Source: Bermanella sp. WJH001 (GTDB lineage: Bacteria > Pseudomonadota > Gammaproteobacteria > Pseudomonadales > Oceanobacteraceae). Taken from it: 64,000 nucleotides of DNA. Below, one piece after another: positions 55,530 through 63,894 of this stretch; the stretch's first letter is position 1; each line of letters opens with the position of its first letter. Location: contig NZ_JASJOO010000002.1 of the NCBI RefSeq assembly GCF_030070105.1, forward strand, positions 124,001 through 188,000, in the 5' to 3' direction. The position numbers and the translations under genes are program-made. The notes below the pieces were generated by a model that did no database searches, was not told where the DNA came from, and saw nothing but the letters and a program-made list of their open reading frames with translations.

Positions 55530-57215
55530 ATGTCTGAATCTTTTGCTGATCTCTTTGAAGAATCCCTTAATGGCCTTGATATGCAACAAGGTAGTATCGT
55601 TACTGGTACTGTTGTTGATATCGACTCTGACTGGGTAATCGTTAATGCTGGGTTAAAATCTGAAGCGGTAATTCCACGCGCTCAGTTCCTTGACGACAAA
55701 GGCGAGCTAGAAGTTAAAATTGGTGATGAAGTTCCTGTTGCACTTGAAGCGGTTGAAGACGGCTTTGGTGAAACTAAACTTTCTCGTGAAAAAGCGAAAC
55801 GTGCTGAATCTTGGATTGAACTTGAGAAAGCATTTGAAGCACAAGATGTTGTTACCGGTGTTATCAACGGTAAAGTTAAAGGTGGTTTCACTGTAGACGT
55901 TGCAACTATCCGTGCATTCCTACCTGGTTCTCTAGTTGATGTTCGCCCTGTTCGCGATACCGCTCACCTAGAAGGTAAAGAGCTAGAATTTAAAGTTATC
56001 AAACTAGACCAAAAGCGTAACAACGTTGTTGTTTCTCGTCGTGCTGTTCTTGAAACTGCAAACAGCCAAGAGCGTGATGAGCTACTTGCTAACCTTCAAG
56101 AAGGTCAAGAAGTGACTGGTATCGTTAAAAACCTAACTGACTACGGCGCATTCGTAGATCTAGGTGGTGTTGACGGTCTACTACACATTACTGATATGGC
56201 TTGGAAGCGTATCAAGCACCCATCTGAAATCGTTAACGTTGGTGACGAGACTTTAGTTAAAGTACTTAAGTTCGACCGTGAGCGTAACCGTGTTTCTCTA
56301 GGTCTTAAGCAATTAGGCGAAGATCCATGGGTTGCAATCAAAGCTCGTTACCCAGAAAACACCAAGGTAACTGCTAAGGTAACTAACCTTACAGATTATG
56401 GTTGTTTCGCAGAGCTTGAAGAAGGCGTTGAAGGTCTTGTTCACGTATCTGAAATGGATTGGACTAACAAAAACATCCACCCATCTAAAGTTGTTCAGGT
56501 TGGTGATGAAGTTGAAGTTATGGTTCTTGATATCGACGAAGAGCGTCGTCGTATCTCTCTAGGTGTTAAACAGTGTCAAGTTAACCCATGGGAAGAGTTC
56601 TCTAGCAAGTGCAACAAAGGCGACAAAATCAGCGGTAAGATCAAATCTATCACTGATTTCGGTATCTTCATCGGTCTTGATGGCGGCATCGACGGTCTAG
56701 TTCACTTATCTGATATCTCTTGGCACGAAACTGGCGAAGAAGCCGTTCGTAACTACAAGAAAGGTGATGAGCTAGAAACGATTATCCTTTCTATCGACCC
56801 AGAGCGTGAGCGTATTTCTCTAGGTGTTAAACAACTAGAGCGTGACCCATTCGCTGAATACGTAGCAGAGAACGACAAAGGCACCATCATCAAAGGTAAA
56901 GTACTATCTGTTGATGCTAAAGCTGCAATCGTTGAAATCATGGAAGGCGTAGAGGCAACTCTTAAAGCGTCTGAAATCAGCAAAGATCGCGTTGAAGATG
57001 CACGTAATGTGTTGAAAGAAGGCGACGAAGTTGAAGCTAAAATCATCATGGTTGACCGCAAAAACCGCAACATCTCTCTTTCTGTGAAGAGCAAAGATGA
57101 AGTGGAAGAGAAAGAAGCTGTTAAGGCTCATGCTCAAAAAGCGGCACCTGAAGCTGCTGGTCCAACCACTATCGGTGATTTGATCAAAGAGCAACTTAAG
57201 TCTCAAAACGACTAA
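55530..57215 (+). CDS. rpsA: 30S ribosomal protein S1
   Basis: RNA-binding ribosomal protein of 561 residues with six S1 OB-fold repeats (e.g. [40 protein letters not shown]). It helps mRNAs unfold and bind the 30S subunit. The ATG at 55530 ([13 protein letters not shown]) aligns with the start of E. coli S1; an upstream in-frame start would add seven residues with no support. Own promoter and terminator. Codon choice is visibly more biased (GTT, CGT, AAC, CTA) than in neighbours, as for highly expressed genes. Confidence 0.98.
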   Translation: MSESFADLFEESLNGLDMQQGSIVTGTVVDIDSDWVIVNAGLKSEAVIPRAQFLDDKGELEVKIGDEVPVALEAVEDGFGETKLSREKAKRAESWIELEKAFEAQDVVTGVINGKVKGGFTVDVATIRAFLPGSLVDVRPVRDTAHLEGKELEFKVIKLDQKRNNVVVSRRAVLETANSQERDELLANLQEGQEVTGIVKNLTDYGAFVDLGGVDGLLHITDMAWKRIKHPSEIVNVGDETLVKVLKFDRERNRVSLGLKQLGEDPWVAIKARYPENTKVTAKVTNLTDYGCFAELEEGVEGLVHVSEMDWTNKNIHPSKVVQVGDEVEVMVLDIDEERRRISLGVKQCQVNPWEEFSSKCNKGDKISGKIKSITDFGIFIGLDGGIDGLVHLSDISWHETGEEAVRNYKKGDELETIILSIDPERERISLGVKQLERDPFAEYVAENDKGTIIKGKVLSVDAKAAIVEIMEGVEATLKASEISKDRVEDARNVLKEGDEVEAKIIMVDRKNRNISLSVKSKDEVEEKEAVKAHAQKAAPEAAGPTTIGDLIKEQLKSQND

Positions 57216-57240
57216 TTACTAAGTAATTAGCAGTTTGACT

Positions 57241-57270
57241 AAAAAACCCAGCTTTGGCTGGGTTTTTTTA
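57241..57270 (+). terminator. intrinsic terminator of rpsA
   Basis: Perfect 12-bp stem AAAAAACCCAGC (57241-57252) with 57257-57268, TTTG loop and T-run. It separates rpsA from the polysaccharide genes. Confidence 0.93.
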
Positions 57271-57330
57271 TGGATTTAAATTGAAATACGTTATGATTGT
57301 TAAATATTTTTCAATTGGCTAAAGGGGTTC

Positions 57331-58494
57331 ATGGCATTGAATTTAGATGTGTTGTTTGCATCCTCTAAAGGTTCGCAATATCGCTATTATAAAGCATTGT
57401 CCAATGCGACTAAGTACAAATCTAAGGTCGTGACTTTAATCCCTACTTTAAAATTGGGTGTGTTTGATAGTGGGTTAAATGCTGATTTGATAAGAACTGG
57501 CTTAAGTTTTCATATGGAGCGTAAGAGAAGAAAGTATGCAGACGGCAGGGACCATAAGTTTCTATTGAAAATTTACTATGCATTTTCTAGCCTCTATTTT
57601 TCACTTATTTACTTAAGCTATTTATCATATTTTAAAACAGTGAGACCAAAAGTTGTTTGTCTATGGAATGGTCATCGCTTGCCTGAAATGGCTATTAAAG
57701 CAGCCGCATCACGTTTTAATGTAAAGGTAGCTCATTTTGAAAATGGTTTGATACCAAATACTACAACTATGGACTTCAGTGGGGTTAATGCGTTTAGCTC
57801 ATTGCCAAAAGATCCTGCTTTTTACCTTCAATATGCTATGAACAAACAAGCTGTCAGGGTTGAAAAAAAATTGCAGGCACGTTCTCCTCATAAAAAAAGA
57901 AAAGGTTTAGTATTTGAAAAGTTTGATTTTGATCAGGAATATATTTTTGTACCTTTCCAAGTGAACTTTGATAGTCAGGTGATTATAAACTCTCCGAGGA
58001 TTAACTCTATGGTCGAGTTATATGAGAGTTTAGAAAAAGCGTTAAGTAAGATTGAAGATAAAAATATTATTTTTGTTGTGAAGGAGCATCCGTCAGATTC
58101 TCGTACCTACTCGGAGTTTCATGCACGTAACGCTAGAATTAAATTCGTAGATGAAAATACCGAAGATTTAATACGTAATGCTAAAGCTATTATTACATTG
58201 AACTCAAGTGTGGGGATAGAGGCTTCAATGCTGGGTAAAACCGTATTTGTATTAGGTGATGCTTGCTATGGGATTAAGGGGGTGGTCACACCAGTTGATT
58301 CTTCAGCGGAATTAATTAGCAAGATTAATAAGATGCCTGAATATGCGCAAGACACAGAGTTATCTAACTCTTTTTTTAATTATTTGGAAAATGAGTATTT
58401 ATTACCAGGGGCTTGGCAAAGTGAATTAAATGGCGTTGACTCTAGTCATCTAGCTGTATTTGAAAATAAGATTGGATCAAGGTTGGTTAAATGA
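57331..58494 (+). CDS. KpsC/KpsS-like capsule polysaccharide transferase
   Basis: Protein of 387 residues resembling the capsule synthesis (PF05159-like) family, whose KpsC/KpsS members add beta-Kdo linkers to the capsule lipid anchor. Recognisable segments are H-F-E-N-G-L-I-P (residue ~149 on), VPFQVNFDSQV, VVKEHPSD, and NSSVGIEASMLGKTVFVLG, the order seen in these enzymes. Soluble, cytoplasmic. First gene of the cluster, 60 bp past the rpsA terminator; the HAD gene overlaps its end by 4 bp (ATGA). The exact sugar is uncertain. Confidence 0.75.
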   Translation: MALNLDVLFASSKGSQYRYYKALSNATKYKSKVVTLIPTLKLGVFDSGLNADLIRTGLSFHMERKRRKYADGRDHKFLLKIYYAFSSLYFSLIYLSYLSYFKTVRPKVVCLWNGHRLPEMAIKAAASRFNVKVAHFENGLIPNTTTMDFSGVNAFSSLPKDPAFYLQYAMNKQAVRVEKKLQARSPHKKRKGLVFEKFDFDQEYIFVPFQVNFDSQVIINSPRINSMVELYESLEKALSKIEDKNIIFVVKEHPSDSRTYSEFHARNARIKFVDENTEDLIRNAKAIITLNSSVGIEASMLGKTVFVLGDACYGIKGVVTPVDSSAELISKINKMPEYAQDTELSNSFFNYLENEYLLPGAWQSELNGVDSSHLAVFENKIGSRLVK

Positions 58495-58868
58495 AACGCT
58501 TAATTATGGATTTAGACGATACGCTGACAAAAAGTTATGACGGATCTTATATGGATGTTCTTCCAAATAAACTCGTAATAGAAAAGTTGCGTGAATATAA
58601 AGAAAAAGGTTTTGAGATAGTTATTAACACTAGCCGAAATATGCGCACTTATTCCGGAAATGTTGGTTTGATAAATGCAAATACTCTACCAATTATTTTG
58701 AAATGGTTGGAGAAACATGATGTACCGTTTGATGAAATTTACACTGGGAAGCCTTGGTGTGGCAATGAGGGTTTTTACGTCGATGATAAGTCTATTAGGC
58801 CGTCTGAATTTGCTAAGTTGAACTATGAAGAAATTGTTAATTTATTAAGTCTTGAGAAGAGTAAATGA
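58491..58868 (+). CDS. HAD-family phosphatase, capsule biosynthesis type
   Basis: Small HAD hydrolase of 125 residues without a cap domain. Nucleophile D7-x-D9 (MDLDDTLT), motif II in INTSRNM, and a C-terminal K-P...Y-V-D-D-K motif. Such short HADs sit in capsule or LPS loci and remove phosphate from a sugar- or polyol-phosphate precursor. Overlaps both neighbours by 4 bp, so translation is coupled. The substrate is unknown. Confidence 0.78.
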   Translation: MKRLIMDLDDTLTKSYDGSYMDVLPNKLVIEKLREYKEKGFEIVINTSRNMRTYSGNVGLINANTLPIILKWLEKHDVPFDEIYTGKPWCGNEGFYVDDKSIRPSEFAKLNYEEIVNLLSLEKSK

Positions 58869-60445
58869 TTCTAATCCTGTCTGGACGTTATGTTAATGAT
58901 GAGATGGCAGCTGAGCTGGGTAAGATTCCGCCAACTTTTTTGCCGTTAGGAAATAAAAGGCTCTATCAGCATCAACTGGAATTAATATCTCCTCTTAATA
59001 GAAAAATCTTATTTAGCCTACCAAAAGGCTTTGATATCCCACAGCACGATTTAAAAATACTTCAGGGCCATAATGTGGAGCTGATAGAGTTGAGTCCTAC
59101 ATTGACTTTGGGCGAGTCTATTTTATTTCTCCTGGGTGCTATTGAAGAAAAGGAAGAATTATCTATTCTATTTGGGGATACACTTTTTGAAAGTGTTCAA
59201 TCACCAGTCGATTCTTTTTCGGTTGGGATTCATGATGAAGCCTATCCTTGGGGTGTTGCTAGGAAAGATGGTGATGGATATAAATTCATCAATGGAGTTG
59301 AAGTAACTGAAGTAGATTCGCATGTTTTGAGTGGTTACTTTAATTTCTCGAATGTCAGTGTGTTAAAAGAATGTTTAGAGCACGCTCAAGGTGATTTTTT
59401 TCATGCGCTTACTGAATATGATCGATCAATTAATTTATCTCCTGTTGCTTTAAGTGGGTGGTTGGATTTTGGTCATTTACATACCTATTTTCAATCTAAA
59501 GCAAAAAAGACAACTGAAAGGGCATTTAATTCTTTAGAAATAGTAGATAGGAAAGTAATAAAAAAAAGCAGTAAAAACGATAAGATCTTTGCGGAGGCTA
59601 ATTGGTTTGAATCGTTACCGGGAGAGTTGAAAATTTATTGTCCTGTTTTTCTTTGGCGGAAAATTGAAAATGATATTGTTTCTTACGCAACAGAATATCT
59701 CTATTTATCAACCTTAAGTGAGTTATTTGTGTATGGGAAGTTACCTGTAAAAGTATGGAAACGTATTTTTGCGTCTAGTACTGAGTTTTTGAGGTGTGCT
59801 GCTATCATTAAGCCTGATTATGATGTGGCGCGTGAAGTAGAAAGTTTATTTGTTCAAAAAAATCTTTCTCGATTAAATGATATTGATTTTGGTGATAGAT
59901 TCTCTGTATATAAACCTGTGATCGTGAATGGTAAGCAGTACTTATCAGTAGTAGATTTAATGCACTCACTTATTGAAAGGATTGAATTCTCTGATCAATA
60001 TTATGGTTGTATTCATGGTGATTTTTGTTTTAGTAATATTATGTATGATTTTAGAACAAATTCTGTAAAGGTTATTGATCCTCGTGGAATTAATAATGAA
60101 GGTGAGGCTACTATCTATGGGGATGTACGGTACGACCTTGCAAAATACTATCACTCTATAGTCGGCTTCTATGATTTGATTGTTACTGGGCGCTATAGCC
60201 TTATTGAGCACGATAAAAAGAATGAATTTACATTTGATATTTCACCTTCTAACGATCAAATTGCTATTAGAGATGTATTTTTAGACTCTGATTTTGCAAA
60301 AGATATTGGGAATAAAGATGTGTATATTCTTATGATTCTCTTATTTATTAGTATGGTTCCTTTGCATACAGAAGATGAGTGTCGTCAGTTAGCATTAATC
60401 CTAAATGCATATCGTTTGTATGAAGATTTATTGAAGGGTATATAA
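58865..60445 (+). CDS. nucleotidyltransferase-like/APH-kinase-like fusion protein
   Basis: Two-domain protein of 526 residues. Residues 1-~230 look like a sugar-phosphate nucleotidyltransferase in degenerate form: LSGRY in place of the usual G-x-G-x-R loop, FLPLGNKRLYQHQLE, and F-G-D-T near 103 as the metal-binding strand. Residues ~240-526 have an aminoglycoside-phosphotransferase/choline-kinase fold: H384-G-D386-F-C-F-S-N391 (catalytic loop) and I-D405-P-R-G (metal site). Proposed: activates or phosphorylates a small alcohol or sugar for the surface polymer. Overlaps the HAD gene by 4 bp; the next gene begins immediately at its stop. Confidence 0.6.
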   Translation: MILILSGRYVNDEMAAELGKIPPTFLPLGNKRLYQHQLELISPLNRKILFSLPKGFDIPQHDLKILQGHNVELIELSPTLTLGESILFLLGAIEEKEELSILFGDTLFESVQSPVDSFSVGIHDEAYPWGVARKDGDGYKFINGVEVTEVDSHVLSGYFNFSNVSVLKECLEHAQGDFFHALTEYDRSINLSPVALSGWLDFGHLHTYFQSKAKKTTERAFNSLEIVDRKVIKKSSKNDKIFAEANWFESLPGELKIYCPVFLWRKIENDIVSYATEYLYLSTLSELFVYGKLPVKVWKRIFASSTEFLRCAAIIKPDYDVAREVESLFVQKNLSRLNDIDFGDRFSVYKPVIVNGKQYLSVVDLMHSLIERIEFSDQYYGCIHGDFCFSNIMYDFRTNSVKVIDPRGINNEGEATIYGDVRYDLAKYYHSIVGFYDLIVTGRYSLIEHDKKNEFTFDISPSNDQIAIRDVFLDSDFAKDIGNKDVYILMILLFISMVPLHTEDECRQLALILNAYRLYEDLLKGI

Positions 60446-61210
60446 ATGATTGTAATTCCTATGGCTGGAATGAGTAGTCGATTTCTTAAATGTGGGTATG
60501 ATAAACCAAAATACCAATTGGAGATTAAGGGTAAGCCACTTTTTGATTATTGTGTATTAAGTTTTGTACGTTATTTTAAAAGTGAGCGTTTTGTTTTTAT
60601 TGTTCGTGATCTGGTTGCCAAAGATTTTGTGGCTCGTAGATGCGACGTATTAGAAATAAGTCAAGTTGAGATTGTTGTTTTGGATAAGGAAACCAGAGGG
60701 CAGGCTGAAACTGTATATTTAGGTCTTAATTTATTGCAGCAAGTTAGTGTAGTTGAAAAATTCCTTATTTTTAATATTGATACAATTAGACCAAATTATG
60801 TATTCCCTAAAAAAGTTGAAAATTCTCATGGCTATTTAGAAGTCTTTGCTGGTGAAGGTGATGGTTGGTCATTTGTTGAACCAGGTGAAGACGGAAAAGT
60901 ACTTAAGACTACAGAGAAAATAAGAATATCGAATTTATGCTCAACAGGGTTGTATTATTTTTCAAAGATAGAAATATTTAAGTCTTATTTTGAAAAAACT
61001 ATGTTGATATCTCCTGAAAACCTACAGGGCGGTGAATATTATGTAGCTCCGATGTATAACGATTTAATTTCTGATGGATTGAAAGTGCAGTATGTTGAAA
61101 TAGATCGGGGAGATGTAATATTCAGCGGGATACCCGCTGAATATGAATATTTATTAAAAAATACTCAGTTGCTTATTCCTTTGGAAATAAATCAGGGTGA
61201 CGCTCTTTGA
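60446..61210 (+). CDS. sugar-phosphate nucleotidyltransferase
   Basis: Protein of 254 residues of the NTP_transferase fold: nucleotide loop PMAGMSSRFLKCGYDKPKYQ (5-24), R-G-Q-A-E-T-V as second substrate loop, I-F-N-I-D-T as the metal-binding aspartate strand, and a late Y-Y-V-A-P-M-Y-N-D motif. It would make an NDP-sugar or CDP-polyol. It begins directly after the fusion gene's stop codon. Its 3' end overlaps the convergent gene by 38 bp, an unusually long antisense overlap. Confidence 0.75.
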   Translation: MIVIPMAGMSSRFLKCGYDKPKYQLEIKGKPLFDYCVLSFVRYFKSERFVFIVRDLVAKDFVARRCDVLEISQVEIVVLDKETRGQAETVYLGLNLLQQVSVVEKFLIFNIDTIRPNYVFPKKVENSHGYLEVFAGEGDGWSFVEPGEDGKVLKTTEKIRISNLCSTGLYYFSKIEIFKSYFEKTMLISPENLQGGEYYVAPMYNDLISDGLKVQYVEIDRGDVIFSGIPAEYEYLLKNTQLLIPLEINQGDAL

Positions 61211-62207
61211 TATAATTCTGAATTCTTATATTCCGTTCTTCATTTGTTGATATGCTTTTAATGGGGATTTGATATGGTTTGAGGCCAATAAATTCGTCTC
61301 TTAATAGTCTAGTTTCAAATTTATGTGTTTTTATATTAAGAGCTAAATGTTGCTCTAGATAAACTCTTAGGATCCTTTCAGGTAAATACCCTGTGTCACC
61401 AAAATCCAGCTTATGCGATGTTGGTAGCCAGTCAAATAGTTGAAAGTATTGATTCATGGCTGAAGGGTGTCCAATTGCAAATTGGTCGCTGTAACCTCCA
61501 TGCTCATTGTAGATTGGGTCAATGAATATAGTGTTTTCTTCAAAATCAAGATCAGGCAATGGGGATTTAAAAAATGTATCAAATCGGCATCTACATATGG
61601 CGTCATAATCTTTCAGGTTATGATGTGAAGATGTGAGTGCTATTAGGCTTTGCTTAATTCCGAACCACATTGGAAGGATATTAGGGTTAGCTTGTGGGAT
61701 GATAATGCCGTGCTTTCTTTTTATGAAACCAAAAGCTTTAATTCCTTCTCTTTCTAGTTCATCGTAGTCAATATCATTATAAATATTGATGTTAACTGGG
61801 TTGTAGTGGGTTTTGAGGGTCTTGATATCTCCGTTTTTTCTGCAAGCAATGTAAATATCTACTTCATGCCCGTGAAAAAAACGCTTAAAGGAATCAATAC
61901 AGTGCTTAAATGATCTTGGCTCGCCACTTAAACATACAGCAATTTTCTTTGTTATTAATGGGGTGACTATTTTTTGATCATCAATGAGGTCGATTAGCCC
62001 ATTTAGCTCACTGATTTTTAATTTTTGAGAATGGGGGACTCTTTGAGATATCCACTCACGGAGTAGTGATGGTTCTATATGTCTAGATAATATTAAGATA
62101 TTATGTTTATTTGGCTTGGCAAATTTTGAATAAATCTTAAAAATTTGATTTGCTAGGGCAAACATTCTTTTTTTGTTGAGCTTTAGAAATAGCTTGTCTA
62201 GATTCAT
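61173..62207 (-). CDS. putative glycosyltransferase of the polysaccharide cluster
   Basis: Protein of about 344 residues on the strand opposite to all its neighbours. I recognise no named family with certainty. Visible: a short positively charged N-terminal region, then KIAVCLSGEPRSFKHCIDSF near 91-110, which opens a Rossmann-like half, an ICRCRFDTFFKSPL segment resembling the R-x-D metal-binding strand of GT-A enzymes, and DTGYLPERILRVYLEQH. Proposed: a glycosyl- or phosphoglycosyl-transferase. ATG at 62207 used; a GTG 12 bases upstream is possible, and neither has a clear ribosome site. AT-rich. Confidence 0.5.
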   Translation of the reverse strand: MNLDKLFLKLNKKRMFALANQIFKIYSKFAKPNKHNILILSRHIEPSLLREWISQRVPHSQKLKISELNGLIDLIDDQKIVTPLITKKIAVCLSGEPRSFKHCIDSFKRFFHGHEVDIYIACRKNGDIKTLKTHYNPVNINIYNDIDYDELEREGIKAFGFIKRKHGIIIPQANPNILPMWFGIKQSLIALTSSHHNLKDYDAICRCRFDTFFKSPLPDLDFEENTIFIDPIYNEHGGYSDQFAIGHPSAMNQYFQLFDWLPTSHKLDFGDTGYLPERILRVYLEQHLALNIKTHKFETRLLRDEFIGLKPYQIPIKSISTNEERNIRIQNYIKERHPDLFPKE

Positions 62208-62273
62208 GTTATTTATCACTGATTTTTGTAACAGCGCTATAATAGCATTAACTAGACGATATGAGGGTTGTGA

Positions 62274-63341
62274 GTGCAGGTATATTTCGATGTTAGTGAG
62301 CTATATTACATGCCTCAATATTCCCCTATTTGCACTGCATTAGCAGCTGCTGGAGTGGATTGTTGTTTTGTGTTTTACCAGCAGGAAGGTTTCGATAATT
62401 CGACGGCGAGTATCTTAGGACAGTTTAAAGTTCATCATGTTGAGAGTGTCGATGAAGCTATATCTCTTTATCGGAGTGAAAAACCCGATTGGGTAATATT
62501 TGGTAATAAGATTCATTCGATAGAAAAGGTTCAGCTATTTTCTAAAACAGCCCTAGTAAGTCATGGTATAGGTCCAAAGTCTTGCTATTACTCTGTTTCT
62601 GATATGCCCACAACAGTTCGGTTTGTTGAAGGCCCTTACCGATTAGAGCGCTTACAAGGGATGTATCCGAATCAAAGTTTTGTAGATACTGGCTATGCGA
62701 AGCTAGATCCCGCTATTAACGGTGAGCTTGTTAATGTGAGGCCTTCAAATTATGGTTTAGATGATAATAAAAAAACACTATTGTATGCGCCTACATTCTA
62801 TCCCAGTAGTATTGAGTGCTTTAGCTCAAAATTTCCTGAAGAGTTCTCAGAATATAATATAGTGCTAAAACCACATTATTTCTCATTATCAGTTCCAAAG
62901 TATGCAAGTCAAAAGGCGAGATTAGAGGGGTGGTCTAAATATCCCAATGTATATTTGGCTGGCGTAGATGAATCGAATATTTTGCCATTTATGGTAATGT
63001 CAGATGTATTGATAAGTGATGCTAGTTCTACTTTATTTGAGTTTGCTGCACTGAATAAGCCAGTTGTTTGGTGTGATTTTTTAAAATTGCGATGGACATA
63101 TCGTGGTATTTTCTCATTTCGTTTTAAAAAACGTATGGACCCTGATCTGTATCGCTATGCGGATATTGCCGCTCATGCTAAGTCCTATAAGGAATTAAAG
63201 GCTATCGTTCAGAGTCAAGTCACATTCCCAGAAGAATATGCGGAACACCGATCTCGCTATACGCTATCATTAGCAGGGATAGTAGATGGTAAAGCTAGCG
63301 AGCGCATTGTGCAGTATATATTGAGTTTTGAGGATGCATGA
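62274..63341 (+). CDS. CDP-glycerol glycerophosphotransferase family protein (TagB/TagF-like)
   Basis: Protein of 355 residues with a GT-B fold resembling the Gram-positive teichoic acid enzymes (PF04464-like). Key segments are L-V-S-H-G-I-G, TLLYAPTFYPSS, IVLKPHYF, and DVLISDASSTLFEFAALNKP, which match the CDP-binding half of TagF. It should transfer glycerol-phosphate from CDP-glycerol to a glycan or lipid acceptor. Start GTG at 62274 with GAGGG 6 bases upstream. A TATAAT at 62238 may be its own promoter, needed because the preceding gene is on the other strand. Overlaps the TagD-like gene by 4 bp. Confidence 0.82.
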   Translation: MQVYFDVSELYYMPQYSPICTALAAAGVDCCFVFYQQEGFDNSTASILGQFKVHHVESVDEAISLYRSEKPDWVIFGNKIHSIEKVQLFSKTALVSHGIGPKSCYYSVSDMPTTVRFVEGPYRLERLQGMYPNQSFVDTGYAKLDPAINGELVNVRPSNYGLDDNKKTLLYAPTFYPSSIECFSSKFPEEFSEYNIVLKPHYFSLSVPKYASQKARLEGWSKYPNVYLAGVDESNILPFMVMSDVLISDASSTLFEFAALNKPVVWCDFLKLRWTYRGIFSFRFKKRMDPDLYRYADIAAHAKSYKELKAIVQSQVTFPEEYAEHRSRYTLSLAGIVDGKASERIVQYILSFEDA

Positions 63342-63733
63342 CTAAACGAGTAATTACTTTTGGCACATTTGATGTTTTTCATGTGGGCCATATAAACATA
63401 TTAGAGCGTGCCAAAGAGCAGGGGGGGTACTTAATTGTAGGTGTTTCTTCTGATGAATTAAACTTTGCTAAAAAGAGTCGATATCCTATTTATGCTCAGA
63501 AGGACCGCATTAAAATCCTTGAGTCATTGAAGTTTGTGGATGAGGTTTTTGTTGAGGAGTCCCTAGAGTTGAAGCCTGAATATATCCAAAAATATCGAGC
63601 GGATGTCTTGGTGATGGGGGATGATTGGGCGGGTAAGTTCGACGGCATGAAAAACCTGTGCGATGTTCTTTATTTACCGAGAACCCCTTCAATATCTACC
63701 ACGGAAATCATTGAAGTAGTGAAGAGCCTGTAG
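63338..63733 (+). CDS. tagD: glycerol-3-phosphate cytidylyltransferase (TagD-like)
   Basis: Cytidylyltransferase of 131 residues making CDP-glycerol from CTP and glycerol 3-phosphate. H15-V-G-H18 is the HxGH nucleotide motif; the C-terminal R-T-P-S-I-S-T-T-E-I matches the RTxGISTT motif. Length equals B. subtilis TagD (~129). The adjacent TagF-like gene, overlapping by 4 bp, supports glycerol over choline or ethanolamine as the alcohol, though the latter cannot be excluded. Last gene of the cluster before ihfB. Confidence 0.88.
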   Translation: MTKRVITFGTFDVFHVGHINILERAKEQGGYLIVGVSSDELNFAKKSRYPIYAQKDRIKILESLKFVDEVFVEESLELKPEYIQKYRADVLVMGDDWAGKFDGMKNLCDVLYLPRTPSISTTEIIEVVKSL

Positions 63734-63877
63734 TGGCGTAATTTTGCTTAGATAACAATATCAATAAATTCAGCCACTTAGCTTGTATCCTGTATAAAAA
63801 TAAGGCAAAGTTTGGAAGGTGGCTAGATAAGCTGGTTTTAAGATGTACAACTTGGCAGCCTGATTTGTGTAACTTAT

Positions 63878-63892
63878 AAGGGAGTGGCCCTT
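63878..63892 (+). promoter_or_regulatory. hairpin over the ihfB ribosome-binding site
   Basis: AAGGG (63878-63882) pairs with CCCTT (63888-63892) around AGTGG. The ihfB Shine-Dalgarno AGGGAG is inside it, two bases before the ATG at 63895. The short stem could damp translation. Confidence 0.35.
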
Positions 63893-63894
63893 TT

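Noticed and set aside
58491-61210. O-methyl phosphoramidate capsule modification genes
   Set aside because: HAD plus nucleotidyltransferases recall that pathway, but no glutamine kinase or amidotransferase is present, while TagD/TagF-like genes point to glycerol phosphate.
57331-63733. Prophage or insertion-sequence-borne island
   Set aside because: No integrase, transposase, tRNA or flanking direct repeat is visible at either edge.
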